Part shown: positions 61,974 through 64,000 of the stretch, piece by piece
How the letters are laid out: each line of letters starts with the position of its first letter
Numbering within the stretch: position 1 is the stretch's first letter
Source: Chloroflexota bacterium
GTDB lineage: Bacteria; Chloroflexota; UBA6077; JACCZL01
NCBI GenBank assembly: GCA_020850535.1
Contig: JADZEM010000187.1
Span: 62,001-126,000, forward strand
DNA length: 64,000 nucleotides
Direction: 5' to 3'
Notes under the pieces: model-generated
Databases searched by the model: none
What the model was told of the DNA's origin: nothing
The model's input: the letters and a program-made list of their open reading frames with translations, nothing else
Program-made: the position numbers and the translations under genes

Positions 61974-63185
61974 TCAGCCCTGGAGCCGCCTGCCCGGGCC
62001 GTCGTCGAACTCGGCCTTCGCCGCAGAGAGCAGCGACGGGTCCGACAGGATGTCGATGGCCGTCATCGCCAGCCCCTTGGCCGCCGCCAGCACCGCCCCG
62101 TGGGCCTTCTCGGACAGCGCAGCCTCGGCGAAGGCCGCCGAGTGGTGCGGCGCATCGGGATCCGAGATCGAGATCCCGGCCTCGATGGCCGGCACCTTGC
62201 GGGTCACGTTGCCGAAGTCCGTCGAGCCGAGGCCGGGCACCGGCCGCTCGGGCAGCACGTCGAGGCCCAGAGCTTCGAGGTTGCGCCGGAACGCCCGGGC
62301 CAGCGTCAGGTTCGGGACGACGTTCTCATAGGGCGGCATGTACTCGCGCACGTCCAGGCGAGCGCCAGCCATCATCGCACCGCCTTCGGCGCACTGCACC
62401 ACCCGCTGAAACACCGACTCCAGCTCCTCAGCGGTGGGAGCGCGCACGCGGAACCGGCACGAGGCGATCTCCGGCACGACGTTCGGGACGCCGCCGCCCC
62501 GGGTGATGACGCCATGAATGCGGATATCCGGACGCACATGCTGGCGCAGCGCGTTGATCCCAGCGTAGGTGTGCAGGACGCCGTCCAGCGCGTTGATGCC
62601 CTCCCAGGGATACAGCGCCGCGTGCGCCGCCTTGCCGTGGTAGATGAAGTCGACCCCGCGCGCCGCCAGCGAGCCCTCGACGCTGATGTTCGTGTACTGG
62701 CTCGGGTGAAACATGATGCTGGCATCGACGGCGTCGAATTCGCCCGCGCGGACGAGATGCACCTTGCCGCCGGAGTTGTCCACCGTCGATTCCTCGGCTG
62801 GCGTGCCCAGGATGACCACACTGCCGGGCAGGTACTGTGCGACCGTCGCGAGGGCCAGCCCTGCGCCCACCGCCGACGGCCCGATCAGGTTGTGCCCGCA
62901 GCCATGCCCGATGCCCGGCAGCGCATCGAACTCGGCCAGGATGGCGACAGTCGGCCGCCGCCGCCCGCCGATCCGCGCCCGCCAGGCCGTCGGCAGATCC
63001 GCGATCCCCAGCTCAGCGTCGACGCCGCCCTCGGAGAGCAGGCCAGTCAGCGTCGCCACCGACTTGTGCTCCTGGTGCCCCAGCTCCGGGTTGCGCCCGA
63101 TGCTCTGCGCCGCCTCCCAGAGACGCGGCGCCAGCCGGTCGACCTCGCCGATAACCTGTCGTTTCAGCTCGTCAATCTCGCGCAT
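61974..63185 (-). CDS. M20-family metallopeptidase/amidohydrolase (AbgB/HmrA-like)
   Basis: 403 aa. Metal sites are visible as AEFDALPGIGHGCGHN (Asp and His), TPAEES (Glu pair), MFHPSQ and the C-terminal PDAPHHSAAF (His). The dimerisation domain begins at about residue 180 with FIYHGKAAHAALYPWEG. It resembles AbgB and other amidohydrolases that cleave N-acyl or p-aminobenzoyl amides. ATG at 63185. The TPP enzyme gene lies upstream on the same strand, 135 bases away, with no apparent common pathway. Confidence 0.92.
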   Translation of the reverse strand: MREIDELKRQVIGEVDRLAPRLWEAAQSIGRNPELGHQEHKSVATLTGLLSEGGVDAELGIADLPTAWRARIGGRRRPTVAILAEFDALPGIGHGCGHNLIGPSAVGAGLALATVAQYLPGSVVILGTPAEESTVDNSGGKVHLVRAGEFDAVDASIMFHPSQYTNISVEGSLAARGVDFIYHGKAAHAALYPWEGINALDGVLHTYAGINALRQHVRPDIRIHGVITRGGGVPNVVPEIASCRFRVRAPTAEELESVFQRVVQCAEGGAMMAGARLDVREYMPPYENVVPNLTLARAFRRNLEALGLDVLPERPVPGLGSTDFGNVTRKVPAIEAGISISDPDAPHHSAAFAEAALSEKAHGAVLAAAKGLAMTAIDILSDPSLLSAAKAEFDDGPGRRLQG

Positions 63186-63320
63186 CGGTGCCCGCCCTCA
63201 CTGTGCCCGCGTCAGACTTCAGATGTTCCACAGGCCGCGTCGGCGCCTCGTCCGCCGTGCGCGGCGCGAAGAGTGTAGCCGGTCGCGTCACGAGAACGGC
63301 TCCAAATGCCGGCGCCGACG

Positions 63321-64000
63321 CTACTGCGTCAGCGACGGGCTCGGCACGCTGTCGATTGCGACGTTGACGCAGGCTGGCCTGCCGCTCGCGAAGGCGCGTT
63401 CGAGAGCCGGCCGCAGCTCCTGGGGCTGCTCGACGAACTCACCGTGACAGCCCAGCCCTTCGGCCACCCGGTCGTAGCGGGTCAGCAGCAGATCGCCGGC
63501 GACGACCCGATCCGGCCCGTAGACGGCGCGCTGCCGATGCCGTTCGGCCGCCCAGCCGGCGTCGTTCCCGACCACGACGACCAGCGGCAGGTTGAACCGG
63601 ACCGCCGTGTCCAGCTCCAGCCCGTGGAACCCGAAGGTACCGTCTCCCAGGAAGGCCACACACCGGCGAGCCGGTCGGGCGACCTTCGCCGCGATGGCGA
63701 ACGGAATCGCCGGGCCGATGCCGCCGAACTTCCCGTTCAGGATCGTCATGTACTCACCGCCGCCAACGGCCCAGCGCGCCCACTGCCCCATCTCGCCGCC
63801 GTCAAGCGCGACGCTGTCGCCCGGATCGAGAAAGCCGCGGACGGCCGCTGCCAGCCGCAGCGGATGGATCGGGCTGGCATCCGATTGCTCGTGTTCCGCC
63901 AGCCGCGCCCGCCCCGCCTGTGGCGCCGCCGCAAGCTCGCCGGCCCAGCCGGACCGCTGCCACGTCCGGCCGCCGGCCGCTGCTGCCAGTTGCCCGAGGA
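63321..64000 (-). CDS. Thiamine-pyrophosphate enzyme, C-terminal part (runs off the window)
   Basis: The visible 225 codons, read leftwards from 64000, include the end of the central domain and the TPP-binding domain: DGGEMGQWARWAVGGG, then NGKFGGIGPAIPFAIAAK, and the TPP/Mg motif GDGTFGFHGLELDTAVRFN with VVGNDAGW (usual NN replaced by ND). This fits acetolactate synthase-like, oxalyl-CoA decarboxylase-like or related enzymes; the N-terminal half needed to decide is outside. The stop is at 63321. Confidence 0.88.
   Translation of the reverse strand, partial: LGQLAAAAGGRTWQRSGWAGELAAAPQAGRARLAEHEQSDASPIHPLRLAAAVRGFLDPGDSVALDGGEMGQWARWAVGGGEYMTILNGKFGGIGPAIPFAIAAKVARPARRCVAFLGDGTFGFHGLELDTAVRFNLPLVVVVGNDAGWAAERHRQRAVYGPDRVVAGDLLLTRYDRVAEGLGCHGEFVEQPQELRPALERAFASGRPACVNVAIDSVPSPSLTQ

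Overview
The window is a high-GC bacterial chromosome segment with dense coding on both strands and short intergenic gaps. The best guess for the host is a Chloroflexota bacterium, possibly near Thermomicrobia. The reasons are Ala/Pro/Lys-rich lipoprotein linkers on solute-binding proteins, a bacterial XPB helicase with its partner gene, several SH3 surface proteins, an F420-type PPOX protein and a cyclic di-AMP riboswitch. No rRNA, tRNA, phage or CRISPR was found, so the placement is an inference.

Layout. 1-8034: the start of a GMC-type oxidoreductase (cut by the edge) diverges from an RpiR regulator, which is followed by an AtuA-like/DUF4387 pair, an Opp-type transporter (binding protein and two permeases, no ATPase) and a C45 acyltransferase/hydrolase. 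8311-13749: a sugar-type ABC importer (again no ATPase) with a 3-hydroxyisobutyrate-dehydrogenase-like enzyme and an SDR. 13779-16649: a 2H phosphoesterase, a YtcJ-like amidohydrolase and a DUF971 protein. 16650-17077: repeat-rich gap. 17078-25399: a divergent FtsH, a c-di-AMP riboswitch ahead of an SH3/3D cell-wall protein, Rho, a GT-C glycosyltransferase, a MITE-like element and a PP2C phosphatase. 25415-33748: a YceI lipoprotein, an FdrA/DUF1116 pair (oxamate carbamoyltransferase type), and the XPB helicase with its helicase-associated partner.

34034-43559: a GVxG-repeat protein, Gfo/Idh/MocA oxidoreductase, patatin, LysE exporter, MFS transporter with an Asn/Asp-rich tail, nicotinate phosphoribosyltransferase diverging from an A-type Fe-S carrier across a palindromic site, a second repeat cluster, and an ECF sigma/anti-sigma pair. 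43884-53620: molybdopterin oxidoreductase, a zinc-finger-like orphan, DAO-type oxidase, PPOX protein, ribokinase, a TPR/SH3 membrane protein, a second Gfo/Idh/MocA enzyme and a DedA/VTT protein. 53706-64000: alpha-hydroxy-acid oxidase, HMG-CoA lyase, an SH3 secreted protein, a LivHMGF importer without a binding protein, a ParE-PIN chimeric ORF, an M20 amidohydrolase and the 3' part of a TPP enzyme.

Most of the gene content is import and catabolism of organic acids, peptides, sugars and amino acids, interleaved with housekeeping and envelope genes. The most unusual items are a MITE-like element with a perfect 12-bp flanking direct repeat and a deleted second copy, a ParE/PIN fusion ORF, nested palindromic intergenic repeats, the GVxG-repeat protein, and several well-formed operator/promoter sites.
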